DNA of 64,000 bases, from NCBI GenBank assembly GCA_963676355.1, contig OY781093.1, positions 868,001 through 932,000 of the forward strand, in the 5' to 3' direction. Both the position numbers and the translations under genes were made by a program. How positions within the stretch are numbered: the stretch's first letter is position 1; each line of letters begins with the position of its first letter. The notes beneath the pieces were generated by a model that saw only the letters and a program-made list of their open reading frames with translations, had not been told where the DNA came from and did not search any database. Below, in pieces: positions 43,648-51,969 of the stretch. The DNA is from JAGLOK01 sp963676355 (GTDB taxonomy: Bacteria > Bacillota > Clostridia > Christensenellales > UMGS416).

Positions 43648-44059
43648 TATTAAAGCAAAATATGATAGGTTGGGCAGTGATAAGGAAATAAAAAGCCTTA
43701 ACGCACTGACACTTGCCTATGTAGGCGATGCTGTCTATGACTTATATGTGCGCAATCATTTAGTTTGCACTGGAGATTTTAAGACGGGCAAGCTACACCT
43801 TATGGCGGTACGCCATGTGAGTGCAGCGGCGCAGGCCAGAGCTCTTGATGCAGTGGAGGGAATGTTCACACAAGAGGAAGCGGATATCGTACAGCGTGCG
43901 AAAAACACAAAAAATGCAACCATTCCAAAAAACGCAAGCCCAAAGACATATAAGAAGGCTACGGCACTTGAAGCTTTGGTGGGATACTTATATTTGAGTG
44001 AGAAAAACGAAAGGCTTATTGAGGTGCTTGATTCAGCATTTAAAGCAAATATAAAATAG
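43637..44059 (+). CDS. mrnC: Mini-ribonuclease III (MrnC)
   Basis: 140 aa. RNase III catalytic domain without a double-stranded RNA-binding domain; in Bacillus it matures 23S rRNA ends. Key phrases: ALTLAYVGDAVYDLYVRNHL (catalytic YxGDAxxE/D region), MAVRHVSAAAQARAL, AKNTKNATIPKNASPKTYKK and ATALEALVGYLYLS. The open frame begins 8 codons upstream inside tsaD; the family start is MIDNIKAKYD at 43637, overlapping tsaD by 11 bp. Part of the conserved mrnC-rlmB-yacP cluster. Confidence 0.94.
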   Translation: MIDNIKAKYDRLGSDKEIKSLNALTLAYVGDAVYDLYVRNHLVCTGDFKTGKLHLMAVRHVSAAAQARALDAVEGMFTQEEADIVQRAKNTKNATIPKNASPKTYKKATALEALVGYLYLSEKNERLIEVLDSAFKANIK

Positions 44060-44071
44060 CAGGGGGAAACT

Positions 44072-44902
44072 TTGAGCAGAGCAGACAATATTTTTATTGA
44101 TATGTGTGAGGATATACTGACTAATGGCATATCATCGGAAGGTCAGAAAGTTAGAGCCAAATGGGACGATGGCACTCCGGCGCATACTATAAAAAAATTC
44201 GGAGTCGTAAACAGATATGATTTGTCACAAGAATTTCCTGCGCTTACATTGAGGCGCACGAATTTTGGTGCCGCGGTGGATGAGATATTGTGGATTTGGC
44301 AGAAAAAATCCAACAATATAAATGAACTGAATAGCAAGATATGGGACAGTTGGGCAGATGAGAGTGGTTCTATTGGAAAAGCTTATGGATACCAGCTGCG
44401 CCAGAAACATAAATATAGCGAAGGTGAGTTTGATCAGGTGGATAGGGTGCTATATGATTTAAAGCATAATCCATATAGCAGGAGAATTATTACCAATATA
44501 TATAATCACGATGATTTGAGTGAAATGAACTTGTATCCATGTGCATACAGCGTCACATTCAATGTGACTGGTGATAAGCTCAATGCTATATTGCACCAAA
44601 GATCAAATGACGTGCTTGCGGCAAACAACTGGAATGTGGTACAGTATGCTGTGCTATTGCACATGATGGCGCAGGTGAGTGGATTTCAAGTGGGAGAGCT
44701 TGTGCATGTTATTGCAGATGCACATATATATGACAGACATGTTCCTGTTGTTCGAGAGCTGATATCAAGGAAATCGGTAAAGCCACCGATATTTACAATG
44801 AATAGGGATGTAAAAAACTTTTACGATTTTAAGGTAAGCGATTTTTCACTTGAAAATTATATTAAGCGAAAGCGCGTTGCTAAAATACCGATAGCGATAT
44901 AG
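44072..44902 (+). CDS. thyA: Thymidylate synthase (ThyA family, divergent active-site loop)
   Basis: 276 aa. Makes dTMP from dUMP with methylene-tetrahydrofolate. The catalytic cysteine is in LYPCAYSVTFNV; the histidine and glutamine of the usual PCHxxxQF are replaced. Later QRSNDVLAANNWNVVQYAVL and DAHIYDRHV keep the nucleotide-binding positions. Similar variants occur in Clostridia, to my knowledge. A TTG start is used: AGGGGGAAAC is correctly spaced before TTG 44072 and no ATG fits. Followed after 9 bp by folA, which regenerates the folate it oxidises. Confidence 0.88.
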   Translation: MSRADNIFIDMCEDILTNGISSEGQKVRAKWDDGTPAHTIKKFGVVNRYDLSQEFPALTLRRTNFGAAVDEILWIWQKKSNNINELNSKIWDSWADESGSIGKAYGYQLRQKHKYSEGEFDQVDRVLYDLKHNPYSRRIITNIYNHDDLSEMNLYPCAYSVTFNVTGDKLNAILHQRSNDVLAANNWNVVQYAVLLHMMAQVSGFQVGELVHVIADAHIYDRHVPVVRELISRKSVKPPIFTMNRDVKNFYDFKVSDFSLENYIKRKRVAKIPIAI

Positions 44903-44911
44903 GAGATTAAG

Positions 44912-45415
44912 ATGAAAGCGATACTTTCAGCCGACAAAAATTGGGCAATCGGCTGTGATGGAAATCTTTTGGCAAGAGTGCCGGAGGATATGAAATATTT
45001 TAAATCTATGACTTTGGGCAAAGTTGTGATCATGGGCAGAAAGACTTTTGAGTCCTTGCCCAAGAAGCCGCTTACGAACAGAGTGAACGTTGTTTTAACC
45101 CGTGACAAAGGCTTTGAATATAATGGTGTTATAGTAGTTCACAACTTGGAGGAAGCGTTAAAGGAAGCAAAGATGCACATGGAAGATGATGTGTTTGTGA
45201 TAGGCGGAGAGGAAATATACAGACTATTTCTTCCTTATTGTACCAGCGTTTATGTTACAAAATTTTTTGAAGAGTTTGAAGCGGACACGCATTTTACAAA
45301 CTTGGACGAGAGTTTGAACTGGGAACTCATAGACTCTTCTGAAGTAAAAGAACACAATGGGCTTAAGTATCAATTTACCGAATATAAAAACAGATTTACG
45401 GAAGTGATAAAATGA
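44912..45415 (+). CDS. folA: Dihydrofolate reductase
   Basis: 167 aa. Reduces dihydrofolate produced by ThyA. Signatures: AILSADKNWAIGCDGNLLAR, VPEDMKYFKSMTLGKVVIMG with RKTFESLP, and DVFVIGGEEIYRLFLPY; the active-site acid is the Asp of PEDMKYFK. GGAGATTAAG precedes the ATG. The stop overlaps the rlmB start by 4 bp. The thyA-folA pair is inserted between mrnC and rlmB. Confidence 0.95.
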   Translation: MKAILSADKNWAIGCDGNLLARVPEDMKYFKSMTLGKVVIMGRKTFESLPKKPLTNRVNVVLTRDKGFEYNGVIVVHNLEEALKEAKMHMEDDVFVIGGEEIYRLFLPYCTSVYVTKFFEEFEADTHFTNLDESLNWELIDSSEVKEHNGLKYQFTEYKNRFTEVIK

Positions 45416-46155
45416 ATGAACAAAACTATCAGCTTGAAGGAATAAACTCTGTTTTATCAGCGCTGAAGACAGATCAGAATGTCAAAACTATCATAATATC
45501 CGAAAGCGCAAAGCCCGCCAGAATGCAAGAGATAGTTGATCTTGCACAGAAGAAACGAATACAAGTCGAATATTCAAAAAAATACAGGCTTGACAATATG
45601 TCGCTCACAAACAGCCATCACGGCGTTATAGCTGTGGTTGATGGTGAAAGGCAGAAAGCTTTTGAAGAAGTTGCGGATGAAGTGATGGAATCTTGTGAAA
45701 GCCCACTTTTCGTATTGCTTGATGGAATTCAGGATCCACACAACTTGGGAGCTATCATTCGAACGGCTGAGTGTGCTGGAGCTTCATGTGTCGTAGTACC
45801 CGAAAGGCGAAGCGCAAAGGTGACTGCTGTGGCGGCTAACGCTTCTGCAGGGGCTATAAATTTAATCCCAGTAACGTATGCTAAAAATATAAATCGTGCA
45901 ATTGAGTACTTGCAGGAAAAAGGTGTATGGGTTATAGGAACTGATGCTGGTGGCAAAAACTATGACGAAGCGGATTACAAAGGAAAGATGGCGATTGTGA
46001 TGGGCAGCGAGGGAGAGGGTCTTCATAGGCTGACTTCGCAAAAGTGCGATGACATCGTAGGAATAAGAATGTATGGCAATACAACTTCGCTTAACGTTTC
46101 AGTTGCGGCTGGAGTTGTGCTTTTTGAAGCGGCAAAGCAAAGGAACGGAATATAG
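45412..46155 (+). CDS. rlmB: 23S rRNA 2'-O-methyltransferase RlmB (SpoU/TrmH family)
   Basis: 247 aa. The N-terminal substrate-binding domain (LEGINSVLSALKTDQNVKTI) is followed by the SPOUT knot: LLDGIQDPHNLGAIIRTAEC (motif 1), VMGSEGEGLHRLTSQKCD (motif 2) and GNTTSLNVSVAAGVVLFEA (motif 3). Methylates a ribose in 23S rRNA, by family analogy. Coupled to folA by a 4-bp overlap, and 2 bp before the yacP-like gene. Confidence 0.94.
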   Translation: MNEQNYQLEGINSVLSALKTDQNVKTIIISESAKPARMQEIVDLAQKKRIQVEYSKKYRLDNMSLTNSHHGVIAVVDGERQKAFEEVADEVMESCESPLFVLLDGIQDPHNLGAIIRTAECAGASCVVVPERRSAKVTAVAANASAGAINLIPVTYAKNINRAIEYLQEKGVWVIGTDAGGKNYDEADYKGKMAIVMGSEGEGLHRLTSQKCDDIVGIRMYGNTTSLNVSVAAGVVLFEAAKQRNGI

Positions 46156-46157
46156 TT

Positions 46158-46688
46158 GTGAAAGATTTGCTGCTTATTGATGGCTATAATATAATACATT
46201 TTTGGCCGGAGCTTAAAGTGCTTTTAAATGATGTTGGATATGAAGCTGCAAGAAGCAGGCTTATTGATATTATAAGCGACTATTCAGCACACAGTAATTA
46301 TGAAACCATTATTGTTTTTGATGCTCACATGATAAAAGGCGGCATGAGGCATGAAGAAAATTATGCACTTATAAAAGTGGTCTTCACAGCAGAGAATGAA
46401 ACGGCTGACAGATACATTGAAAGCTTTGTTCACAAACAGGATGTAAGGCTCAGGAATGTGTATGTTGCTACATCTGATTCAGCAGAGCAGACTGTAATCT
46501 TTGGGAGTGGAGGCGCAAGGCTTTCTGCGCGTGAACTTTTGCGAATGGTAAATGAATCAAAGGGAAGCCAGAAAAAAACAATGTATAATCTTAAAAATGA
46601 AAGCCGAAATACTATAGCGGGAGCTATAGAAAAAAAGACTCTTGAGCGGTTGGAGCAAATAGTAAAAGACATAAGGATGGAAGAATAG
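46158..46688 (+). CDS. YacP-like NYN-domain RNA endonuclease
   Basis: 176 aa. NYN/PIN-fold nuclease of the YacP (Rae1) family: LLIDGYNIIHFWPELKVLL with the first catalytic Asp, IIVFDAHMIKGGMRHEE, and a third acidic cluster YVATSDSAEQTVIFGSGGA with RLSARELL. The Bacillus homologue cleaves mRNA on ribosomes. A GTG start is used (46158), 2 bp after rlmB. The mrnC-rlmB-yacP order is conserved in Firmicutes; sigH would usually follow but does not. Confidence 0.9.
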   Translation: MKDLLLIDGYNIIHFWPELKVLLNDVGYEAARSRLIDIISDYSAHSNYETIIVFDAHMIKGGMRHEENYALIKVVFTAENETADRYIESFVHKQDVRLRNVYVATSDSAEQTVIFGSGGARLSARELLRMVNESKGSQKKTMYNLKNESRNTIAGAIEKKTLERLEQIVKDIRMEE

Positions 46689-46886
46689 ATGATATGCGGA
46701 TGCCCACTGTGTGGAGCGCTTACAACCCATATAGAAAAAGGACTGGACAGCCATTGTAAATGTCAACAATGTGGTTGGGTGTGTCGAGATTGCATGGGTG
46801 GCGATAATAAAAAGTTTAGGCGTATAACAAAAGATATGCTCAAAGATATAAAAGAACTTGACCCAGAGGATGTTTTTGGCGAATGA
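46689..46886 (+). CDS. Small zinc-ribbon-like protein
   Basis: 65 aa, not recognised. Three CxxC-type knuckles: CGCPLC (CPLC), CKCQQCGW and CRDC give up to eight cysteines in the first 40 residues; the tail is acidic and helical (DMLKDIKELDPEDVFGE). It follows the yacP stop without a gap and overlaps the next gene's open frame, so it is co-transcribed. It lies exactly where the rRNA/tRNA processing block ends and the lipoprotein begins. Possible rubredoxin-like or nucleic-acid-binding role. Confidence 0.65.
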   Translation: MICGCPLCGALTTHIEKGLDSHCKCQQCGWVCRDCMGGDNKKFRRITKDMLKDIKELDPEDVFGE

Positions 46887-46894
46887 GGAGTAAT

Positions 46895-47611
46895 ATGACA
46901 AGAAGAATAACTGCTGTTTTAATCTTTGCGGTTATTATGGCACTTTCAGGATGTGATGCGAGGTTTGCAAACTTTTTTTATGTGGGAACGAGCACACAGC
47001 AAGAAAGTGGCCAACAGCAAGAAAATGAGGAAACAAACAACACGACGTATAACAATAGTATAACAACAGAAATAGTAGGAGAAAATGATATGAACCCAAT
47101 TGTAACAATCGAAATGGAAAACGGAATGACAATTAACGTGGAATTGTACCCAGAGAAAGCCCCGAACACAGTGAATAATTTTATTTCTCTTGTGGAAAAA
47201 GGATTCTATGACGGACTTACATTTCATAGGATAATAGATGGATTTATGATTCAGGGAGGCTGTCCTGATGGAACTGGAATGGGAGGCCCGGGATATCAGA
47301 TTCCAGGCGAATTTTCAGGAAATGGTTTTGCAACAAACGATGTTAAGCATGAACCGGGCGTTATTTCCATGGCACGCAGCATGATGAAGGATTCAGGTGG
47401 TTCACAGTTCTTTTTAATGGTAGGAGATTCTCCCCATCTTGATGGACAATATGCTGCATTCGGAAAGACGGTTGATGAAGAGAGCCTTAATAATTGTTTG
47501 GAGCTTGCAAAGACAAAAGTTGTAGGCGACAGTCCTGTTGAGGCACCTGTTATAAAATCCATAGTAGTTGACACAAAAGGGGTTGACTATGATGAGCCTA
47601 ATCACTCATAA
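46895..47611 (+). CDS. Cyclophilin-type peptidyl-prolyl isomerase lipoprotein
   Basis: 238 aa. Signal peptide with lipobox LSGC (about residues 15-18), so it is anchored outside the membrane. A polar Q/E/N/T-rich linker leads to a cyclophilin domain (about 70-230): FHRIIDGFMIQGGCPDGTGM, SMARSMMKDSGGSQFFLMVG and YAAFGKTVDEESL keep the catalytic Arg, Phe and Gln positions. It should help fold exported proteins, along with SecA-dependent export. GAGGAG favours the ATG at 46895 over one 4 codons upstream. Confidence 0.92.
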   Translation: MTRRITAVLIFAVIMALSGCDARFANFFYVGTSTQQESGQQQENEETNNTTYNNSITTEIVGENDMNPIVTIEMENGMTINVELYPEKAPNTVNNFISLVEKGFYDGLTFHRIIDGFMIQGGCPDGTGMGGPGYQIPGEFSGNGFATNDVKHEPGVISMARSMMKDSGGSQFFLMVGDSPHLDGQYAAFGKTVDEESLNNCLELAKTKVVGDSPVEAPVIKSIVVDTKGVDYDEPNHS

Positions 47612-47691
47612 TATATAAGTATGAAATTTAGGAACGGTGAAAAAATCAATTACTGAAGACTGCTAAATAGGACCACTCGATAAGGCGGAAA

Positions 47692-49077
47692 ATGTCGGCT
47701 AAGGTTAAAATGGATAATAACACTGCGAATGATACGGCAAAGGTGTTGTCGAGTGTTTTTGACGTGGTTTTTCTTGTATCAAAAGACGGACAGCTTGTTT
47801 TATATGACAATGAGCTGTCCGTTTTCAGTAAAATAACATACCTTGAGGATATTGTTGAGGATAAGGATGTTAACAACATTTTAAAGCTTATTAAAAGCGC
47901 TGAACGCAAAATGTCTGTAAATACAGTTAGGATACGATTAAAAGACTTTGGATATGGTGTTGATTGGGCAGATGTGAGCATTGCGCGCGATGACAAAAAC
48001 GATTCAATCTTTTTGGTGATGAAAGATATCACCGAGGGACAAAGGTATATCGAAAGATTAAGCGAAGCTGGTGTGTTTGATCCGCTTACTGGGGCATATT
48101 ACAGAACTAAACTTCCAGAGATTTTAAAAAAACTGGATAGAAAAACAAACCTTCCGATTGCTTTTTTTATGTTTGATGTAAACGGCATGAAGATAGTAAA
48201 CGATATATTTGGTTATGACGAAGGAAACTCGCTTCTTAGAAAATGTGCTACAATATTGAGTCTTGCCGCTCCGGCAAGGGCAGTTATGGTGAGAATGAGC
48301 GGAGATGAATTTTTGCTTATGGTGCCAAGGTGTTCAAAGTACGAGCGTGAATATATTGCTGAGAAAGTAAAAGAATATACAAAAGAAGAAAGCAGGGAAC
48401 TTATAACTCCTGACATTTCAATGGGGATGGAAGTTAAAGAATTTGAAAATCAAAATATCGAGACAGTGCTTAGAAAGACGGAAGAAAATCTGATTACAAT
48501 CCGTAACAGGGATTCTGCATCTTTTAAAAACTCTATTGTAAAAGATTTATTGAGACATCTTGCTATGAAAAATTTTGAGGACACAAAGCATGTCATCAGA
48601 GTTAAGGGTCTTGCTCTTATGTTGGGAGAAAGCATAGGGATTGGATCGGAGAGGATGAAGACATTATCTTTAGCAGCTGACATACATGATATAGGAAAAG
48701 TTGTTGTGCCTGAGGAGATTTTGAAAAAGAAGGGCAACCTTACAAAAGATGATTGGGATCAGATAAAGCGTCATCCTGTGATTTCATATTCTATAGCAAA
48801 TGCACTGCCTAAGTATAAAGCCACGGCAGAGGCCATATTATATCACCATGAATATTGGGATGGTTCAGGATATCCTGAAGGACTTAAGGGTGAAGAAATT
48901 CCTCTTCTTTCACGAATATTATCTATTGTGGATGCTTTTGATATAATGCAAAAAACAACACATTACAGACCGCGCAGCTTTTCACCCAGAGAAGCGCTAA
49001 ATGAGATAAAAAGATGCGCAGGGACACAGTTTGATCCTAATTTAGTCAGATATTTCGCAAGAATAATGACACCATAA
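47692..49077 (+). CDS. Cyclic-di-GMP protein: PAS-like, GGDEF and HD-GYP domains
   Basis: 461 aa. Residues about 1-110 form a PAS-like sensor. The GGDEF domain (about 125-280) has DPLTGAYYRTKLPEIL, FDVNGMKIVNDIFGYDEGN and the signature RMSGDEFLL (SGDEF, a tolerated variant). The HD-GYP domain (about 285-461) has HDIGKVVVPEEIL, HHEYWDGSGYPEGLKGEEIP and IVDAFDIM. Both synthesis and hydrolysis residues look intact, so it may switch between making and breaking c-di-GMP. No TM segment is seen, so it is cytoplasmic. AAGGCGG precedes the ATG. Confidence 0.92.
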   Translation: MSAKVKMDNNTANDTAKVLSSVFDVVFLVSKDGQLVLYDNELSVFSKITYLEDIVEDKDVNNILKLIKSAERKMSVNTVRIRLKDFGYGVDWADVSIARDDKNDSIFLVMKDITEGQRYIERLSEAGVFDPLTGAYYRTKLPEILKKLDRKTNLPIAFFMFDVNGMKIVNDIFGYDEGNSLLRKCATILSLAAPARAVMVRMSGDEFLLMVPRCSKYEREYIAEKVKEYTKEESRELITPDISMGMEVKEFENQNIETVLRKTEENLITIRNRDSASFKNSIVKDLLRHLAMKNFEDTKHVIRVKGLALMLGESIGIGSERMKTLSLAADIHDIGKVVVPEEILKKKGNLTKDDWDQIKRHPVISYSIANALPKYKATAEAILYHHEYWDGSGYPEGLKGEEIPLLSRILSIVDAFDIMQKTTHYRPRSFSPREALNEIKRCAGTQFDPNLVRYFARIMTP

Positions 49078-49129
49078 TTATATTATATTCACAATTTATT
49101 AAGAAAATATTAAAATTTGCGAAAAACAA

Positions 49130-49159
49130 TTGATTATTTCGTTATATTTGTGGTAATAT
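49130..49159 (+). promoter_or_regulatory. Probable promoter of the ABC transporter operon
   Basis: TTGATT (49130-49135), 18 bp, TAATAT (49154-49159). It lies 65-94 bp before the ABC ATPase start. Confidence 0.45.
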
Positions 49160-49223
49160 GTTACCGATTCAAATACAAATTATTACAATTACATTAATGT
49201 GCTGCATTTACTAGAGGAGTATC

Positions 49224-50150
49224 ATGGAATTATTAAGAGTAGATAACCTAACCAAGGTTATGAAAAAAAGAACTATTGTAGAATCTATAAATTTAGTTGT
49301 AAATTCCGGAGAAATTGTTGGATTCTTAGGGCCGAACGGAGCCGGCAAAACAACTACCATCAAAATGATAATGGGACTGTTCAAAATTACGGATGGAGAC
49401 GTTTATATTTGCTCTAAAAATGTTAAGACAGATTTTGAGCAGGCAATGAAAAATATCGGCGGTATAATTGAAAACCCTGACATGTACAAAAATATGACAG
49501 GCAGACAAAACCTAAAGTATTATGCCTCCATGTATGAAGACATAACCGATGACGATATAACTCAAGTCGCAAACCTTGTTAAAATGAGCCAAAGAATTGA
49601 TGAAAAAGTAAAGACATATTCTTTGGGTATGAGACAACGTGTGGGAATAGCTCAGGCTATTTTGCACAAGCCTCGCCTTTTAGTGCTTGATGAGCCAACA
49701 AACGGCTTGGATCCCCTTGGAATAAAAGAGTTGCGTGATTTACTTAAATATCTTTCTAAAGAAGCTGGCACAGGCGTTCTTGTGTCCAGCCACTTGCTTT
49801 CTGAAATGGAGCTTATGTGTGACAGGATATATGTCATTGATGAAGGCAAGATAATAGGTGAAAGGCAAATAGGTGAAACAGAGGAAGAAAATCACTTAGA
49901 AAGTGTGTTCAGCTATTCTTTTTCTACATCAGACAATGAAAGTGTACTTGCCATGTTTAAGGCTATGGAAGCTAATTGCGACATTAAGTCAAATGAAGTC
50001 ACCCTTGTTATGAAGAAAAAGCACATTCCTGAAATAATCAGAAAAATAGTTGATAAGAAAATCGATATTTATGCTGTAAATAGAAGCCAAAAGAGCTTGG
50101 AAGATGAATTCCTTTCCATGACTACTGGAACAAAAAACCAAATTAATTAA
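49224..50150 (+). CDS. ABC-2 type exporter ATPase subunit
   Basis: 308 aa. Nucleotide-binding domain: Walker A GPNGAGKTT, Q-loop region, signature YSLGMRQRVGIAQAILHKPR (degenerate LSGGQ), Walker B LLVLDEPTNGLDPLG and the H-loop SSHLL. The tail of about 90 residues beyond the core is typical of bacitracin/lantibiotic-type exporters. AGAGGAG precedes the ATG. 12 bp upstream of its membrane partner. Substrate unknown; no peptide or regulator gene adjoins it. Confidence 0.93.
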   Translation: MELLRVDNLTKVMKKRTIVESINLVVNSGEIVGFLGPNGAGKTTTIKMIMGLFKITDGDVYICSKNVKTDFEQAMKNIGGIIENPDMYKNMTGRQNLKYYASMYEDITDDDITQVANLVKMSQRIDEKVKTYSLGMRQRVGIAQAILHKPRLLVLDEPTNGLDPLGIKELRDLLKYLSKEAGTGVLVSSHLLSEMELMCDRIYVIDEGKIIGERQIGETEEENHLESVFSYSFSTSDNESVLAMFKAMEANCDIKSNEVTLVMKKKHIPEIIRKIVDKKIDIYAVNRSQKSLEDEFLSMTTGTKNQIN

Positions 50151-50162
50151 GAGAGATGCGCT

Positions 50163-51902
50163 ATGACAAATAATGATAATAAAAAAACAAAAAACTTTTT
50201 GTTTCAGATTTTGACTGAAATAAAAATGTTGTTCACATCAAAATTTACTATAATTCTTGTAGCATTAATTGTACTTGCTGCAATTGCAGTACCAATTATT
50301 AGTAAGATTAATTCAAACAAAGAACCTGAAACGAGATATAATCGCGGCTGGGATGATATTGTAATTGATGGTGTCACAGTTCCAGTAGATAGTCCAATAT
50401 ATTGGGATATAAGAGACATAGTAGATATGAAAAAGAATCTTGAAGATAACGCCTCGACAAAAGCTGATGATTTAACGTTGGAGTTTTTTGATATTATGCT
50501 TGAAGGCTATCTGATTATGGCAGAGAAAATAACAAGTTATGAAGATTTCAGGTATGACTTAACTTGGCAGAGAGTTCAAGCTGTTTCGGAAAAGTTTGTG
50601 TTTGAGAATCTTGAAGAAGATAAAGATGATTTAATGCAGGCTATACAATATAGAATGCATTATGAACCGACAGATTTTAATAAACGCTTTTATTCGCTGA
50701 GCCAAATTGAGGTTCTGGAAAGAATAACTGAGCTTGAGCAAGAGATTGAAAAGATAGACAACATAGTGCTGAATAATGATTATGTATCTTATTATGAGCT
50801 TCAGATAGACAAAGATAAAGAAGGAATTGAAGAGAATCTTGAAAGAATTGAAGCTCTTGAAAAAGATATAGTTGAAAATCCTGCTAATGAAGAAATGTAC
50901 AGCGAGCAAATAGAAAACTTGGAACAAAGAATCCGTATCATTGAAGAAATAAATATTCCTAGTAATCAGTATAGAATTGATAATAACATTATTCCTGATT
51001 CCGGAGATTGGCGAGATGTTGCACTAAGAAATAAAGTTAACGCGAGCAGCAACCTTATATATGACAAAAAGCTTACTCGTGAAGAATTTGAAGAGCAGCA
51101 ATATATGCAGGAACAGTATAAAACATATAAAGCTTATACGGAATGGTGGGAAAAACAGCGAGAAGAAACAACGGAAAAACTTTATGTGGCTGAACAATCG
51201 TTGGCTACCGGAAAACCTGACATGAACTATGTTGACAATGGAACTCGCAGAAAGAAAACATATTTCCTTTGGTATTCTCTTGTACTGGCTATTTTTGCGG
51301 CAGTTGTAGGTGGTGGAATTATTGCCAGAGAATATCAATCTGGCACAATAAGACTTTTGCTTATTCGTCCGAAGACTAGAACTAAGCTTGTACTGTCTAA
51401 ATTCTTAGCGCTTATGATAGTGTGTATTGGAGTTTATATGGTGTCAGACATAGTTAATGCACTATCAAATGGCGTAGTATTTGGATTTAAAGACTATACG
51501 TTCCCTAACTATACAATATCAAGCGGAGCTGACGGAATAAGCTTCTGGGCATATTATTTGCCAAAATTCTTCACATGCGCTATTTCAATACTTTTCGCGG
51601 GAGCAACAGCTTTTCTGCTTTCATCTGCCACGAAAAACACAGCGCTTTCAGTTGCGATACCGATTGTTTTATTTGTTGGTTCATTGATCGTGATGCAGTT
51701 TATATCTTACCGTCCGAACATGAATTGGCTTTCGTATACACCGATACCGTATATTAATTTCTCACAATATTATATCAGTTCGAATTCTTATAGCACATTT
51801 GTGCCGAAATTGGGCTTTGGTATTCCGCTTATGACGGGTTTATCTTTAGTGTTTGTAGCATTGGGAGTTTTGATTTCAGAAAAAAGAGATGTAACAAATT
51901 AA
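50163..51902 (+). CDS. ABC-2 type exporter permease with large extracytoplasmic coiled-coil loop
   Basis: 579 aa. One TM helix (about residues 25-48), then a soluble region of some 300 residues rich in Glu/Lys heptads (for example ELEQEIEKIDNIVLNN), which should face outward. A C-terminal block of five TM helices (about 360-575) starts YSLVLAIFAAVVGGGIIARE; YQSGTIRLLLIRPKTR is the conserved ABC-2 coupling region. The long outer loop is unusual for this family and may bind the substrate. Partner of the ATPase just upstream. Confidence 0.87.
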   Translation: MTNNDNKKTKNFLFQILTEIKMLFTSKFTIILVALIVLAAIAVPIISKINSNKEPETRYNRGWDDIVIDGVTVPVDSPIYWDIRDIVDMKKNLEDNASTKADDLTLEFFDIMLEGYLIMAEKITSYEDFRYDLTWQRVQAVSEKFVFENLEEDKDDLMQAIQYRMHYEPTDFNKRFYSLSQIEVLERITELEQEIEKIDNIVLNNDYVSYYELQIDKDKEGIEENLERIEALEKDIVENPANEEMYSEQIENLEQRIRIIEEINIPSNQYRIDNNIIPDSGDWRDVALRNKVNASSNLIYDKKLTREEFEEQQYMQEQYKTYKAYTEWWEKQREETTEKLYVAEQSLATGKPDMNYVDNGTRRKKTYFLWYSLVLAIFAAVVGGGIIAREYQSGTIRLLLIRPKTRTKLVLSKFLALMIVCIGVYMVSDIVNALSNGVVFGFKDYTFPNYTISSGADGISFWAYYLPKFFTCAISILFAGATAFLLSSATKNTALSVAIPIVLFVGSLIVMQFISYRPNMNWLSYTPIPYINFSQYYISSNSYSTFVPKLGFGIPLMTGLSLVFVALGVLISEKRDVTN

Positions 51903-51969
51903 AAAAGTATTTTATATATTGCGCAAAAGAATATATAATAACTAAAGATAAATATTATTGGAGAATATG

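Noticed and set aside
47692..49077. Degenerate, inactive GGDEF domain
   Set aside because: SGDEF is a tolerated signature, and the metal-binding and substrate motifs around it (FDVNGMKIVND) are intact, so inactivity is not supported.
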